NCBI GenBank assembly: GCA_964614345.1
Contig: CAZTLP010000021.1
Coordinates: 1-23,324 of the forward strand
Direction of reading: 5' to 3'
Length of the DNA stretch: 23,324 nucleotides
DNA from: AEGEAN-183 sp964614345
GTDB taxonomy: Bacteria > Pseudomonadota > Gammaproteobacteria > Magnimaribacterales > Magnimaribacteraceae
Below are positions 1 to 7,443 of this stretch, piece by piece (within the stretch, counting starts at the first letter, position 1; each line of letters starts with the position of its first letter). The position numbers and the translations under genes are program-made. A model generated the notes under the pieces. It searched no databases, was not told the origin of the DNA, and was given only the letters and a program-made list of their open reading frames with translations.

Positions 1-76
1 TGGTGGGCACGACAGGACTTGAACCTGTAACTTCCACCTTGTAAGGGTGGCACTCTACCAATTGAGTTACGCGCCC
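1..76 (-). tRNA. tRNA-Val (anticodon UAC)
   Basis: Read on the minus strand, the segment folds as a complete tRNA. The 7-bp acceptor stem GGGCGCG/CGTGCCC contains one G-U pair. The D-arm is ACTC/GAGT, the anticodon stem CCACC/GGTGG, and the T-arm ACAGG/CCTGT with loop TTCAAGT. The anticodon loop CTTACAA places TAC at positions 34-36, which reads valine codons GUA and related. The 3' CCA is encoded (positions 1-3). The gene follows the monooxygenase gene on the same strand by 56 nt but has its own -10 box, so it is probably transcribed separately. Other tRNAs may follow beyond the window. Confidence 0.96.
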
Positions 77-92
77 AAAGAAGAGGTTTGCG

Positions 93-98
93 ATTATA
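93..98 (-). promoter_or_regulatory. -10 box for tRNA-Val
   Basis: On the minus strand a perfect TATAAT lies 17 nt upstream of the tRNA 5' end and is followed by CGC, a GC-rich discriminator typical of stable-RNA promoters. I found no convincing -35 hexamer at 16-18 nt, because the upstream sequence is uniformly AT-rich. Confidence 0.55.
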
Positions 99-100
99 CA

Positions 101-134
101 GATTGAAATTGTAAATTTTTAAGAAATTTCAATC
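101..134. repeat. 10-bp inverted repeat at the 3' end of the monooxygenase gene
   Basis: GATTGAAATT (101-110) and AATTTCAATC (125-134) are perfect reverse complements separated by 14 nt. On the minus strand the first arm overlaps the monooxygenase stop codon (133-135) and the second ends next to the tRNA -10 box. It could form a hairpin ending the monooxygenase transcript, but the stem is AT-rich and no U-run follows, so it is not a classical intrinsic terminator. Confidence 0.35.
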
Positions 135-1728
135 AGTTAGTTTTATCGAAAACGAAACCCTGGTAATTCTGTTCAGCGACCTCAGTAATCTTTTCAGTAT
201 AAGGAGGGACACCTATAAATGGTAAGAACTCTTTGGCCTTTTCATCAATGTTTGACCCGTTATACCAAGAGTTACAAGACTTATAAACTGTTTGATCAGC
301 TACTTCATTGACGAACATCATCCATTCCTCTTCAACAGCTTTAGTGGATTCGATAACTGTTTTGTTATTGTCTCGCATCCACTCTATGCACTGACTTATC
401 CACTCAACATGCAACTCCAAAGAAGGAACCATATTAGATAATACTGAAGGACTTCCAGGTCCAGTGACTGTAAAAAGATTAGGGAAATTAGAAATTCCTA
501 AACCCAAATAAGATTTTGCTCCATCTTTCCATTGTTCTTTAAGAGAAATTCCCTTTCGTCCTTTTATATCTATTCTGGTCATAGCCCCTGTCATGGCATC
601 AAACCCTGTAGCTAAGATTAAACTGTCCACCTGATACTCTTCTTGCCCTGCTATCAAGCCTTCAACTGTAATCTTGTCTATGGGGTTTGTATTAAGGTCT
701 ATTAAAGTAACATTATCTCTATTGAAAGCTTCGAAATACCCTGTATCCACGCACAACCTTTTACAGCCAATGGTAAATTTGGGACTAAGCAGTTCAGCTA
801 CTTCAGGGTCATTTACTATTTCTTTTACCTTGCCCCTGACAAATGAAGCTGCCAATTCATTGGCTTCCCTGTCTAGCATCAAATCAGCGTAAGCTCCTAG
901 AAAGCCTAAACCTTCTTTCTCCCAGTGATGATTGAACTTTTCCTGTCTTTCTTGATCAGATGCTTCAGTCGCTAATGATTCTTCTTCTAGACCAGCTATT
1001 CCAAAACCATTTTCCCAGTTTTCTTTCCTAAACTCAGGGTATCTTGATTTAACAAGTGCTTCTTCACCAGGATCCATTGGACCGTTGTTAGAAGGTATCG
1101 AGTAATTAGCTGTTCTTTGAAATACATATAAATGTTTGGCCTGCTCAGCGATAACAGGAATAGATTGAATTGATGAAGAACCTGTTCCAATAATAGCCAC
1201 AGTTTCACCTGTAAAGTCCACAGGGGTTTGGGGCCATTTTCCAGTGTGCAAAAGCTGACCCTCAAAATCATTTAGACCTTCGAAATCAGGTGTATTGGGT
1301 GCTGAAAGACAACCAGTAGCCATGATACAAAATTTAGCTTCAACATCTCCTTTAGAGGTTTTTATTTCCCATAAACATCTTTCTTCATTAAAAGCAGCAG
1401 AAATAACTTCGGTGTTAAATTCAATGTCCCTTCTTAAGTCAAATCGATCTGCTACATGATTCAAGTATTCAAGAATTTCAGGTTGAGCGGAGTATTTCTC
1501 ACTCCATTTCCAATCTTGTTGGAGTTCTTCATCAAATTGATAAGAATATTGAAGAGAAGGAATATCACATCTTGCGCCCGGGTATCTATTCCAATGCCAA
1601 GTTCCTCCCAATTGGTCTGCTTTTTCAACCACGGCAACTGAAAATCCTGAAGACCTTAATTTGTGTAAGAGATAAAGACCCGAAAATCCTGCTCCTACTA
1701 CAAGCACATCCATTTTTCGTAAAGACAT
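133..1728 (-). CDS. Type I Baeyer-Villiger monooxygenase-like flavoprotein
   Basis: 531 residues, a normal length for NADPH- and FAD-dependent class B flavin monooxygenases, which insert oxygen next to a ketone carbonyl to give esters or lactones. The FAD-binding Rossmann motif GAGFSG is at residues 12-17. The first Baeyer-Villiger fingerprint, GG-x-W...YPG...D, spans 41-55. The second, FEGQLLHTGKWP, fits F-x-G-x3-H-x3-W-P at 155-166. An NADPH-type GTGSSS motif follows at 181-186. The chosen ATG has AAGGGAAG upstream with 8 nt spacing; Met6 lies too close to the Rossmann strand to be preferred. No signal peptide is visible, so it is cytosolic. It diverges from the acyl-CoA carboxylase operon, which suggests a ketone- or terpenoid-type substrate, but the substrate cannot be read from sequence. 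The family also contains steroid and cyclohexanone monooxygenases. Confidence 0.88.
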   Translation of the reverse strand: MSLRKMDVLVVGAGFSGLYLLHKLRSSGFSVAVVEKADQLGGTWHWNRYPGARCDIPSLQYSYQFDEELQQDWKWSEKYSAQPEILEYLNHVADRFDLRRDIEFNTEVISAAFNEERCLWEIKTSKGDVEAKFCIMATGCLSAPNTPDFEGLNDFEGQLLHTGKWPQTPVDFTGETVAIIGTGSSSIQSIPVIAEQAKHLYVFQRTANYSIPSNNGPMDPGEEALVKSRYPEFRKENWENGFGIAGLEEESLATEASDQERQEKFNHHWEKEGLGFLGAYADLMLDREANELAASFVRGKVKEIVNDPEVAELLSPKFTIGCKRLCVDTGYFEAFNRDNVTLIDLNTNPIDKITVEGLIAGQEEYQVDSLILATGFDAMTGAMTRIDIKGRKGISLKEQWKDGAKSYLGLGISNFPNLFTVTGPGSPSVLSNMVPSLELHVEWISQCIEWMRDNNKTVIESTKAVEEEWMMFVNEVADQTVYKSCNSWYNGSNIDEKAKEFLPFIGVPPYTEKITEVAEQNYQGFVFDKTN

Positions 1729-1768
1729 ATAAATAACTTCCCTTTATAAAAATATTTCACCAAAAAGT

Positions 1769-1936
1769 TTATAGTTTGGCAATTGATTCCGCTCTTAATT
1801 GTAGGTATTTAACAAGAACTAAAGACTTTACTCCATCAGCTAATTGTTCAGCTTGGTGCCAAAGCTCTTCATCCTTTACGCCTTCGTTGAGCTCTTGCAT
1901 TACAGCCCCGAAGTGTAGTCTTGTTGCTTGTACCAA
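1769..1936 (-). CDS. Possible small protein, 55 residues, TTG start
   Basis: An uninterrupted frame runs from a TTG at 1936 to a TAA at 1769-1771, ending 40 nt before the monooxygenase start on the same strand. AAAGAG lies about 8 nt upstream of the TTG and could serve as a ribosome site. An in-frame ATG at 1900 would give 43 residues. The product would be acidic and helical-looking (segments such as QELNEGVKDEELWHQAEQL), ending in RAESIAKL, with no signal peptide, membrane segment or cysteine motif. I do not recognise a family. It could be a genuine first gene of the monooxygenase unit, a relic of a longer gene, or a chance frame; the protein-like composition in an otherwise very AT-rich spacer favours one of the first two. 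Confidence 0.4.
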   Translation of the reverse strand: MVQATRLHFGAVMQELNEGVKDEELWHQAEQLADGVKSLVLVKYLQLRAESIAKL

Positions 1937-1982
1937 TTTTGTTTCTCTTTAAATTGTCTATTAATCTTTAATTAATCGCTTT

Positions 1983-1997
1983 ATCTAGTGACTAGAT
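1983..1997. promoter_or_regulatory. 15-nt perfect palindrome, candidate operator
   Basis: ATCTAGT-G-ACTAGAT is a perfect 7-bp inverted repeat around a single central base. It lies between the divergent monooxygenase and carboxylase units, 56 nt upstream of the carboxylase ATG. It overlaps the -35-like element of the rightward promoter and sits just downstream of the predicted start of the leftward one. That position suits a dimeric repressor of TetR or GntR type. No regulator gene is present in the window. Confidence 0.45.
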
Positions 1998-2014
1998 TAA
2001 TAGAAAATTATATT
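1988..2014 (+). promoter_or_regulatory. Candidate promoter of the carboxylase operon
   Basis: GTGACT (1988-1993) and TATATT (2009-2014) are separated by 15 nt. The -35 match is weak and the spacing short, so regulation by an activator or at the palindrome is plausible. Predicted transcription would begin near 2021, giving a leader of about 33 nt with no recognisable Shine-Dalgarno sequence before the ATG at 2054. Confidence 0.35.
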
Positions 2015-2036
2015 CTCTAAGAGTAACCTTTAACAA
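2007..2036 (-). promoter_or_regulatory. Candidate promoter toward the small gene and monooxygenase
   Basis: On the minus strand TTGTTA (2036-2031) and a perfect TATAAT (2012-2007) are 18 nt apart. The -10 box overlaps the rightward -10 box on the other strand, so the two promoters would compete. The palindrome at 1983-1997 would lie across the first transcribed bases. Confidence 0.45.
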
Positions 2037-2053
2037 AAATAATATTAATAGAT

Positions 2054-3709
2054 ATGAGTAATCCGCTTTTGGCTCCGCAAATAAAAAGTAAATTAGATAC
2101 TTCAACCGAAACTTTTGCAGAAAATAAGACTGCGATGATGGAGAAGTTAGAAAAAATAGAGGAATTGTTAGATTATGTGGAATTGGGTGGTGGTATGCAC
2201 CACCATGAAAGACTGGCAGCCAGAGGTAAGATGGCAGTCAGAGATAGAATTTCAAACTTTCTTGATCCCGATACCCCATTTTTAGAAATAAGTGCCTTAG
2301 CCGCTTATGACTCAGCCTACCCAGTAGGAGGAGGTGCAGTAGCAGGAATTGGTATTGTTGCCGGAACCGAAGTTGTAATTTTTGCAAACGATCCAACGGT
2401 GTTGGCTGGAGCCATGCATGCTTATTCAAGTAAAAAATGGACTCGAGCTATGGAAATTGCCAGAGATAATAGATTGCCGTATGTACAGTTTGTTGAATCC
2501 GCTGGAGGGGATCTCAGGATGGGCGGTAAAGGCAGACGAGGTAGTACCCCTCCCCCCACTGGAGGAGGTCATTTTGCTGAATCAGGAAGAACTTTTTATG
2601 AAATAACCGAATTATCTAAATTAAGAATACCTACAATTTCTTTAGTCTTTGGGTCTTCAACTGCAGGTGGTGCTTATCAGCCTGGCATGTCTGATTACAA
2701 TATTTTCATAAAAAAACAATCAAAGGTTTTTCTTGGCGGTCCCCCATTGGTAAAAATGGCGACGGGTGAAGAATCTGATGATGAAACTCTCGGGGGAGCG
2801 CAAATGCATGCTGAAACGTCTGGTCTAGCAGATTATCTGGCTGAGGATGAAATGGATGCAATCAGAATAGGAAGAGAAGTCATTTCACATTTAAATTGGA
2901 GAAAAAGAGGAAACAAACCTTTGCTCAAACCTGAAGAACCAATTAATGATGCCGAAGATTTATTGGGTCTAGTTGATCCAGACCTAAAAAAACCGTTTGA
3001 TATCAGAGAAGTTGTTACACGAATTACTGACGGATCAAGGTTTGAAGAATTTAAACCCCTATTCGGACCCAATATCGTTTGTGGATTCGCTTCAATTCAT
3101 GGTTATCAGATAGGCATATTAGGAAATAACGGAGGCATTATTTACCCCGATTCTGCCCAAAAAGGAGCGCATTTTGTTCAGCTATGTAATCAAATAGATA
3201 TCCCCATACTTTTCTTACAAAATGTAACCGGCTTTATCGTTGGGAAAGACTATGAGAGAGCAGGACAAATTAAGAAAGGCGCCCAATTTCTTAACTCGGT
3301 CTCAAATTCTAACGTACCTCATATTACGGTTATCGTAGGAGCTTCAATTGGAGCAGGTACCTATGCAATGTCCGGAAGAGCTTACAACAACCGTTTCACA
3401 TTCCTTTGGCCCTCCGCGAAAATTGCGGTTATGGGCCCTAAACAAATCGCTGGAGTCATGTCCATAGTAAGAAGAGGCCAAGCAGCAAGAAAAGGAGAAA
3501 AATTTAATGAAAAGGAAGACGCTGAGATTGTTGCCATGGCCGAAGCAATGCAAGAAGAAGGATCTTTGGCTCTAAGAGCTACTGGAGCCATTAGCGATGA
3601 CGGCATTATTGATCCCAGAGATACCAGAATGGTTCTTGGTATGTGTCTTTCCGTAGTCAATGGTAAGGAAGTTGAAGGAGCCCCAGGTTATGGAGTTTAC
3701 AGACTATGA
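2054..3709 (+). CDS. Acyl-CoA carboxylase, carboxyltransferase (beta) subunit
   Basis: 551 residues, the usual length for beta subunits of methylcrotonyl-, geranyl- and propionyl-CoA carboxylases, which move CO2 from biotin to an acyl-CoA. The N-terminal half has the conserved GGG...HERLAARGK segment (45-59) and the FGSSTAGGAYQPGMSD block (199-214). The C-terminal half has GNNGGIIYPDSAQKGAHF (357-374), NVTGFIVGKDYE (390-401) and the oxyanion-type GASIGAGTYAMSGRAY block (429-444). The NVTGF-VG-YE motif is closest to the methylcrotonyl/geranyl (LiuB/AtuC) group. However, residues 148-182, near the acyl pocket, are glycine- and proline-rich and unlike the usual DSGGAFLP...HFGRIFYN sequence, so the substrate may differ. 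The stop overlaps the alpha-subunit ATG by 4 nt (ATGA), which implies coupled translation at a fixed ratio. There is no clear Shine-Dalgarno before the ATG. Confidence 0.9.
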   Translation: MSNPLLAPQIKSKLDTSTETFAENKTAMMEKLEKIEELLDYVELGGGMHHHERLAARGKMAVRDRISNFLDPDTPFLEISALAAYDSAYPVGGGAVAGIGIVAGTEVVIFANDPTVLAGAMHAYSSKKWTRAMEIARDNRLPYVQFVESAGGDLRMGGKGRRGSTPPPTGGGHFAESGRTFYEITELSKLRIPTISLVFGSSTAGGAYQPGMSDYNIFIKKQSKVFLGGPPLVKMATGEESDDETLGGAQMHAETSGLADYLAEDEMDAIRIGREVISHLNWRKRGNKPLLKPEEPINDAEDLLGLVDPDLKKPFDIREVVTRITDGSRFEEFKPLFGPNIVCGFASIHGYQIGILGNNGGIIYPDSAQKGAHFVQLCNQIDIPILFLQNVTGFIVGKDYERAGQIKKGAQFLNSVSNSNVPHITVIVGASIGAGTYAMSGRAYNNRFTFLWPSAKIAVMGPKQIAGVMSIVRRGQAARKGEKFNEKEDAEIVAMAEAMQEEGSLALRATGAISDDGIIDPRDTRMVLGMCLSVVNGKEVEGAPGYGVYRL

Positions 3710-5640
3710 ATTTTCAAAATTATCATAAGTTACTGATTGCAAATCGTGGCGAGATTGCTTGTAGAGTAATTCGAAGCGCACATGATATGGGTATAAGTTG
3801 TGTTGCGGTTTACGTGGATGCTGATGCAGATTCCCCATTTGTTAAAATGGCCGATGAAGCCATCAGGCTTTCTGATTCCTACCTTAATTCAAAGGAAATA
3901 ATTCAGGCCGCATTAGACACAGGCGCTGAAGCGATCCATCCCGGATACGGATTTTTATCAGAAAACGCTAAATTTTCTAGAGATGTTTTAAAGGCTGGAT
4001 TGCTTTGGATAGGTCCTTCGTCCAGAGTTATTACTTCTATGGGAGATAAGCTTAAGGCAAAAGACTTAGCTGAAAAAGCAGGAGTCCCAACTCTTCCTAT
4101 GACGACTGATCCTAAAAAAGCTAAAGATATTGGCTACCCACTTTTGATTAAAGCAGCTGCGGGGGGTGGAGGAAAAGGCATGAGGATAGTTAACTCTGCT
4201 AAAGACCTGAAGGAGTCTATTAAATCTGCGCAAAGGGAAGCAAAGACCGGTTTTGGAGATGACCGGATATTCATTGAAAGATATGTTCCTGTCTCTCGAC
4301 ATATAGAAATTCAAATTTTAGGAGACTCTCATGGAAATGTAGTGCACCTAGGTGAAAGAGAATGCTCTATACAAAGAAGGCATCAAAAAATAATTGAAGA
4401 ATCTCCTTCGCCACGTGTAGACCCAGAAATGCGCGATGCAATGGGAGAAGCTGCTTTAAAACTAGCTAAAAAATTGAAATACGAATCTGCAGGGACTGTT
4501 GAATTTTTAGTTGATGACAAAACTGGTGAGTTTTGGTTCTTAGAAGTCAATACTAGGTTGCAAGTAGAGCATCCTGTCACGGAAGCCACTACAGGTATCG
4601 ACATAGTTCATGAACAGCTTCGGATAGCTAGAGGTGAGAACCTCGGTTATTACCAAGAGGATATTGATTGGTATGGTTCTGCAATTGAAGCAAGACTTTA
4701 CGCTGAAGACCCAAGAAATGATTTCCTTCCTGCAACAGGAACATTAATTGCTTATGAGCCTAACTCAGAAGTCGAAGCTAGATGGGATTCCGGAGTAGAA
4801 GAAGGTTCAGTTATAGGTACTGAGTTTGATCCAATGATCGCCAAAGTAATTTGTTATGGAGAAAATAGATTAGAAGCAGCTAATAAATTATCCATGGCGT
4901 TAGAATCCTTACATATTGGGGGAGTTGTTACGAACCGAGATTTTTTAGTTTCAACTTTACGTTCTGAAGCATTCTTAAATGGTTTAACTACCACAAACTT
5001 TATTGAAAAAGTTAAACCACCCAGATCTTATGCACCTAGTGATGATGAATTAAAGAAGGTGGCCTCTATTGCTGCTATGTGGATTCAAGGCAAGAATAGA
5101 AACGAAGCAGAATTGTTAGGCGATCTGCCTTCTGGCTGGAGAAATAGCAGACTACCAAAACAAAAAATGAATTTTACTTGTGGAGAAACTGAAATCCCCA
5201 TCACTTACAGATCCAGAAGAGATGGAAATTTTGATTTAAATGAAGATTCTGTAGTCAAAATTTTTCAGTGGAATAATAAATCAATAAGTTTAGAAATTGA
5301 TGGGCATAGAATTTCTTCAAAAGTTACAAAATCAGATGATCAGGTAATTGTAAAAATGCCTTGGGGGAATGTATCTTTAGAAGTTGTTCCTAGATTTGTT
5401 CTGCCGGGTTCAGAAGAAGTGATTGGAGGATTAATTGCACCGATGCCTGGCAAGGTTGTTGATCTTAAAGTCAAAGTGGGTGACAAGGTTTCTAAAGGAG
5501 ATCCAGTAGTTATTCTTGAGGCAATGAAAATGGAGCATCAAGTTAATGCTCCAGAAGCAGGAAAAGTTAAGGAGATATACATCAAAAAAGAACAACAATT
5601 AGATAATGGGGCTCTTTTAATGATAGTGGATTCAAAGTAG
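3706..5640 (+). CDS. Acyl-CoA carboxylase, biotin-carrying (alpha) subunit
   Basis: 644 residues, slightly short for MccA/AtuF/LiuD-type subunits (about 650-670). The order is biotin carboxylase N-domain starting LLIANRGEIACRVIRSA (9-25), ATP-grasp domain with the glycine-rich loop GGGGKG (153-158) and metal/bicarbonate segment EVNTRLQVEH (280-289), biotin carboxylase C-domain to about 445, a linker/BT-like region, and a C-terminal biotinyl domain. The biotinylation motif is AMKM at 606-609, with Lys608 as the attachment site. The protein carboxylates its own biotin using ATP and bicarbonate and hands CO2 to the beta subunit encoded just upstream. A biotin ligase must be encoded elsewhere. 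The next gene begins 15 nt downstream. Confidence 0.93.
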   Translation: MNFQNYHKLLIANRGEIACRVIRSAHDMGISCVAVYVDADADSPFVKMADEAIRLSDSYLNSKEIIQAALDTGAEAIHPGYGFLSENAKFSRDVLKAGLLWIGPSSRVITSMGDKLKAKDLAEKAGVPTLPMTTDPKKAKDIGYPLLIKAAAGGGGKGMRIVNSAKDLKESIKSAQREAKTGFGDDRIFIERYVPVSRHIEIQILGDSHGNVVHLGERECSIQRRHQKIIEESPSPRVDPEMRDAMGEAALKLAKKLKYESAGTVEFLVDDKTGEFWFLEVNTRLQVEHPVTEATTGIDIVHEQLRIARGENLGYYQEDIDWYGSAIEARLYAEDPRNDFLPATGTLIAYEPNSEVEARWDSGVEEGSVIGTEFDPMIAKVICYGENRLEAANKLSMALESLHIGGVVTNRDFLVSTLRSEAFLNGLTTTNFIEKVKPPRSYAPSDDELKKVASIAAMWIQGKNRNEAELLGDLPSGWRNSRLPKQKMNFTCGETEIPITYRSRRDGNFDLNEDSVVKIFQWNNKSISLEIDGHRISSKVTKSDDQVIVKMPWGNVSLEVVPRFVLPGSEEVIGGLIAPMPGKVVDLKVKVGDKVSKGDPVVILEAMKMEHQVNAPEAGKVKEIYIKKEQQLDNGALLMIVDSK

Positions 5641-5655
5641 TTTGGAGAAAAGTCT

Positions 5656-7440
5656 ATGAGTAGTTCTGAAGACAAAATCTTAATAGGTAATTGCAGTGGT
5701 TTTTATGGAGATCGCCTATCAGCAGCTAAAGATATGGTGGAAGGCGGACCTATAGATGTTCTTACAGGCGACTATCTAGCAGAGCTAACCATGACAATAC
5801 TTTATAACCAAAGAATGCAGCGAGGAGAAGATCACGGATATGTTGGAACATTCTTAAAGCAATTCAAAGACGTAGCCTCAGCTTGTCAAGAAAGAGATAT
5901 AAAAATTGTTACTAATGCCGGAGGTTTAAACCCAGTGTCAATGGCTTCAAAAGTAGAAGAAATAGTACAAGAATTAGGATTAAACCTAAAAGTAGCCTAC
6001 ATAGATGGGGATGACTTGATACCAAGGCTTGATGAACTAAATAAAGAAGGCGAACTACTAAAAAATATTGAGAAAGATATTCCTTTATCAGGTTATGAAA
6101 AAAAACCTGTTACGGCAAACGCCTACTTCGGGGCTTGGGGGATCAAAGAAGCCTTGGATAAAGGAGCAGATGTTGTTGTATGCCCTAGAGTAACTGATGC
6201 TGCTGTGGTTATTGGACCAGCAGCCTGGAAATACAATTGGTCTAGGGACAATTATGATGCCCTTGCGGGAGCTTTAGCAGCTGGTCATATCATTGAGTGT
6301 GGAGCTCAAGCTACTGGAGGAAATTATTCTTTTTTTCAAGAAGTCCCTTCCTTTTCAAATATGGGTTACCCAATTGCTGAGATATTTGAAGATGGTAGTT
6401 TTACTATAACAAAACACCCTGGTACTGGTGGTCTGGTATCAGTCGGTACTGTCACAGCTCAATTACTCTACGAAATTGGAAGTCCTGCTTATATGAACCC
6501 TGATGTGGTGTCTCACTTTGATACCCTAAAGATTACCCAAGAAGCTGAAAACAGAGTTCATGTATCCGGTTGTCGAGGAAGTAGTGCTCCAAAGACTCAT
6601 AAAGTTTGCATAAACTTGGCAGGTGGATTTAGAAACGGAACGGAAATTCTGCTAACTGGTTTGGATATAGAAGAGAAAGCTAAACTAGTAACCGATTCAA
6701 TCTTTGAGAATGTGGGGGGAAAAGAACAGTTTGATAAAGTTGATGTGCAACTTCACAGAACAGATAAAGAAAACCCTGATTCCAATGAACAAGCTCAGGC
6801 TTCTCTAAGAATTAGTGTTATGTCACAAAATCCAGATCTCGTTGGTAGACTTTTCAGTGCAAAAATTGTTGAACTAGGATTGGCTAATCTTCCTGGTTGG
6901 ACTGGAAGAGGTGGTTCGGTACCCAGCGGTCATTATATTGAGTATTGGCCTGCTCTCGTTGATAGTAAATTCATCACCGAAAAGGTTCATTTTGAAGGGG
7001 AAACCGTTGATGTTGTCCCAACTAGCCAAATGGATCTCGAAGAGATTTACTATCAAAAAGAACCTTATGAAAATAAATTACCTGAAATAAAGAATACAAA
7101 GAAAACTAACTTTGGACGCTTGTTTGGTACACGATCCGGGGACAAAGGCGGATGTGCTAATCTGGGGGTATGGGCTAAAACAGCTGAAGCCTACTCATTT
7201 TTATATGATTTCCTTACAGTAGATAAACTAAAAGAACTTTTACCAGATGTATCTCAATATGAAGTAGAGAGACACGAACTTCCAAACATACTCTCTTTAA
7301 ATTTTTACATTCATGACATATTACAAGATGGAGTCTCTTCTTCAACCAGGCTTGATGGTCAAGCCAAGTCATTAGGAGAGTATATACGTGCTAAAGAAAT
7401 AGAAGCTCCTGACTATCTGATAGAAGCTATAGGAGGATAG
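5656..7440 (+). CDS. AtuA-family protein (DUF1446)
   Basis: 594 residues matching the two-part form of the acyclic terpene utilisation protein family. A large N-terminal domain begins IGNCSGFYGDR (11-21) and includes TNAGGLNP and a TGGNYS segment. A C-terminal ferredoxin-like domain carries the family signature RSGDKGG-x-AN-x-GVW, starting at residue 493. No signal peptide or membrane segment is present. Members are needed for growth on citronellol/geraniol in Pseudomonas, but their reaction is not established. A GGAGA ribosome site lies before the ATG. Its place between the carboxylase genes and a hydratase gene argues that it acts on, or assists with, the carboxylated acyl-CoA. I am confident of the family, not of any activity. 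Confidence 0.85.
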   Translation: MSSSEDKILIGNCSGFYGDRLSAAKDMVEGGPIDVLTGDYLAELTMTILYNQRMQRGEDHGYVGTFLKQFKDVASACQERDIKIVTNAGGLNPVSMASKVEEIVQELGLNLKVAYIDGDDLIPRLDELNKEGELLKNIEKDIPLSGYEKKPVTANAYFGAWGIKEALDKGADVVVCPRVTDAAVVIGPAAWKYNWSRDNYDALAGALAAGHIIECGAQATGGNYSFFQEVPSFSNMGYPIAEIFEDGSFTITKHPGTGGLVSVGTVTAQLLYEIGSPAYMNPDVVSHFDTLKITQEAENRVHVSGCRGSSAPKTHKVCINLAGGFRNGTEILLTGLDIEEKAKLVTDSIFENVGGKEQFDKVDVQLHRTDKENPDSNEQAQASLRISVMSQNPDLVGRLFSAKIVELGLANLPGWTGRGGSVPSGHYIEYWPALVDSKFITEKVHFEGETVDVVPTSQMDLEEIYYQKEPYENKLPEIKNTKKTNFGRLFGTRSGDKGGCANLGVWAKTAEAYSFLYDFLTVDKLKELLPDVSQYEVERHELPNILSLNFYIHDILQDGVSSSTRLDGQAKSLGEYIRAKEIEAPDYLIEAIGG

Positions 7441-7443
7441 ATT

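Noticed and set aside
1..76. tRNA gene as an attachment site for an integrated island
   Set aside because: No integrase and no duplicated tRNA 3' end were seen downstream in the window; sequence beyond position 1 is not available.
996..1271. Open frame of 91 codons overlapping the monooxygenase gene in another frame
   Set aside because: It lies wholly inside a clear BVMO gene and has no family features or ribosome site.
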